This document shows positions 34,630-35,602 of a stretch of 35,602 nt of DNA, piece by piece. Under the pieces are notes generated by a model that made no database searches, was not told the origin of the DNA, and saw only the letters and a list, made by a program, of their open reading frames with translations. The position numbers and the translations under genes were made by a program. Source of the stretch: Smittium culicis (taxonomy: Eukaryota > Kickxellomycota > Harpellomycetes > Harpellales > Legeriomycetaceae); the NCBI GenBank assembly GCA_001970855.1, contig LSSN01001394.1, forward strand, positions 1-35,602, in the 5' to 3' direction. The number at the start of each line of letters is the position of its first letter. Positions within the stretch are counted from its first letter, which is position 1.

Positions 34630-35058
34630 TTATAAAAATTTTAAAGTAATTACAAGATATTTGCATGATTTTTTAATAAATTTCTGATTAACTTTAACCC
34701 CTTCCCGTCCAAAAAATTTTGCATCAAGAAAAAATAAAGTCCTCGCATTCAGCAAAAAAATACATAATATCATTGGCTTTATTATATTAGCTTTATGTAA
34801 TTTTTGACCAATAATGTGAAAAATGATGAAACACGAAGAAAAAAGTTTACCAGTATCTTGGCCAGGCTTATCCATACCCAAAGCTAACAAAAAATACAGT
34901 GGAAAAAATAATTTCAATAAATAAAGCACATATTCATTATTATTGAAGTTCAAGCCAAACTTAAATGTGATTATTACTATGCTATTATTTATTTCAAGAG
35001 CTATAAATAAAATAATTTTAATGAATAAGTAATTTGGTATATGATCGATCATCATCAA
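34630..35058 (-). CDS. Doubtful hydrophobic open frame, 142 codons
   Basis: An ATG-initiated minus-strand frame rich in Ile, Phe and Leu, with three or four hydrophobic segments and a more ordinary central stretch (LGMDKPGQDTGKLFSSC). Its 3' part runs through the solitary MITE end at 34694-34713, which gives the residues FFGREGVK, and continues into A+T-rich DNA. It could be a small membrane protein altered by the insertion, an exon of a larger gene, or chance in T-rich DNA. No family is recognised. Confidence 0.18.
   Translation of the reverse strand: MMMIDHIPNYLFIKIILFIALEINNSIVIITFKFGLNFNNNEYVLYLLKLFFPLYFLLALGMDKPGQDTGKLFSSCFIIFHIIGQKLHKANIIKPMILCIFLLNARTLFFLDAKFFGREGVKVNQKFIKKSCKYLVITLKFL
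34694..34713 (+). mobile_element. Solitary MITE left end (copy G)
   Basis: TTAACCCCTTCCCGTCCAAA matches the first 20 bp of the main MITE family with one or two differences. The sequence that follows does not align with the family interior, and no matching right end is seen before the window end. It may be a truncated copy, or one terminus of a longer related element that extends past the window. Confidence 0.45.
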
Positions 35059-35602
35059 TACTATACACTATTGAGAAGGTATTCCAATATTCGTAGAACC
35101 TGACCTCGAATAAATATATATCACCAAGAGATACAAGAGTTTCCATTGTACATAAAATAAATAAAGTTTATTATAAACACCGTAATATCTATCTATAATA
35201 ATATAAAAGTGCAATGTAGTAACGTTTACACTTCACAAGGGGCATTTAATCAACCCAATGAATATTTTAACGATTTTATTGCTATAAAAATCATTTTTAT
35301 ATTCTGTTTAATTCTAGACCGCAATATTTATTTTAATCAATTATTTACGGTATAAAAATCTATGGAGATACATTTCTCATTAAAATTAATTAAAATATGT
35401 AGAGGTTAAAATTTCATCAAAAGGCGTTAAGTGAGTAATTTTTTTTAATTTATTATTTTTAAGCATTACTAAACTAATATAAATCTTACCGAACTATCCA
35501 TTTTTATTACTATTTGAGTCTATATTAACCCATAATTGCTCACAATTATTGAAATAATCTCAAGAAAAATAAAGAATTTAAAAAAAATGATTTATTGTAG
35601 TT
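35059..35602. other. Right edge of window, nothing recognised
   Basis: A+T-rich sequence with no supportable gene, RNA or repeat. It would contain the right end of any longer element starting at the solitary TTAA terminus, but no such end was found. Confidence 0.4.

Noticed and set aside
35524..35540. Another MITE end at TTAACCCATAATTG
   Set aside because: Only TTAACCC matches; the next bases depart from the TTTCCCG terminal sequence, so this is expected by chance.
1..35602. tRNA, rRNA, spliceosomal RNA genes or CRISPR arrays
   Set aside because: I looked for B-box-like GGTTCGA strings, cloverleaf-like G+C patches, U6-like sequence and regularly spaced repeats and found none that hold up; a covariance-model search could still find a diverged one.

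Overview
This is an A+T-rich nuclear fungal sequence, roughly three quarters A+T by eye. It carries intron-rich housekeeping genes with short GT-AG introns of about 60-126 nt, separated by A+T-rich intergenic DNA. Standard stop codons are used, and no bacterial-style operons or ribosome binding sites are visible. The gene set (Rtp1/TANGO6, Dph7, TFIIIC Tfc1, Dhr1/DHX37) together with the base composition suggests an early-diverging fungus. My best guess is a Kickxellomycotina/Harpellales (Smittium-like) gut fungus, but this is inference, not proof.

Layout. 1-1743: a cluster of about 200-bp miniature transposons with TTAA ends (piggyBac-type MITEs), including one nested pair. 2059-3814 (+): a 10-TM drug/metabolite-type transporter in four exons. 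4339-4461: a possible decayed pogo-like transposase fragment. 4570-9138 (+): Rtp1/TANGO6 HEAT-repeat protein. 10048-11914 (+): Dph7, a WD40 enzyme of diphthamide synthesis, in eight exons. 13223-14119 (-): a secreted Cys/Thr-rich protein. 15006-15452 (-): an unexplained 148-codon open frame. 15692-18073 (+): TFIIIC subunit Tfc1/GTF3C5 in ten exons. 18802-22937 (-): DEAH helicase Dhr1/Ecm16/DHX37 in four exons, convergent with Tfc1. 26395-29047 (+): a Ser/Asn-rich protein of unknown function with many S/T-P sites, in five exons. 29048-34049: gene-poor, extremely A+T-rich DNA. 34050-34713: one further MITE copy and a solitary MITE end.

The named genes serve separate core processes: RNA polymerase assembly/import, eEF2 modification, Pol III transcription, and small-subunit ribosome maturation. 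They look like ordinary fungal neighbours, not a functional cluster. I rebuilt exon structures by matching splice phase. For all the multi-exon genes the joined coding length is an exact multiple of three. The most distinctive non-gene content is the TTAA-flanked MITE family. The most promising uncharacterised proteins are the S/T-P-rich scaffold-like protein, the secreted Thr-rich protein, and the orphan frame at 15 kb.
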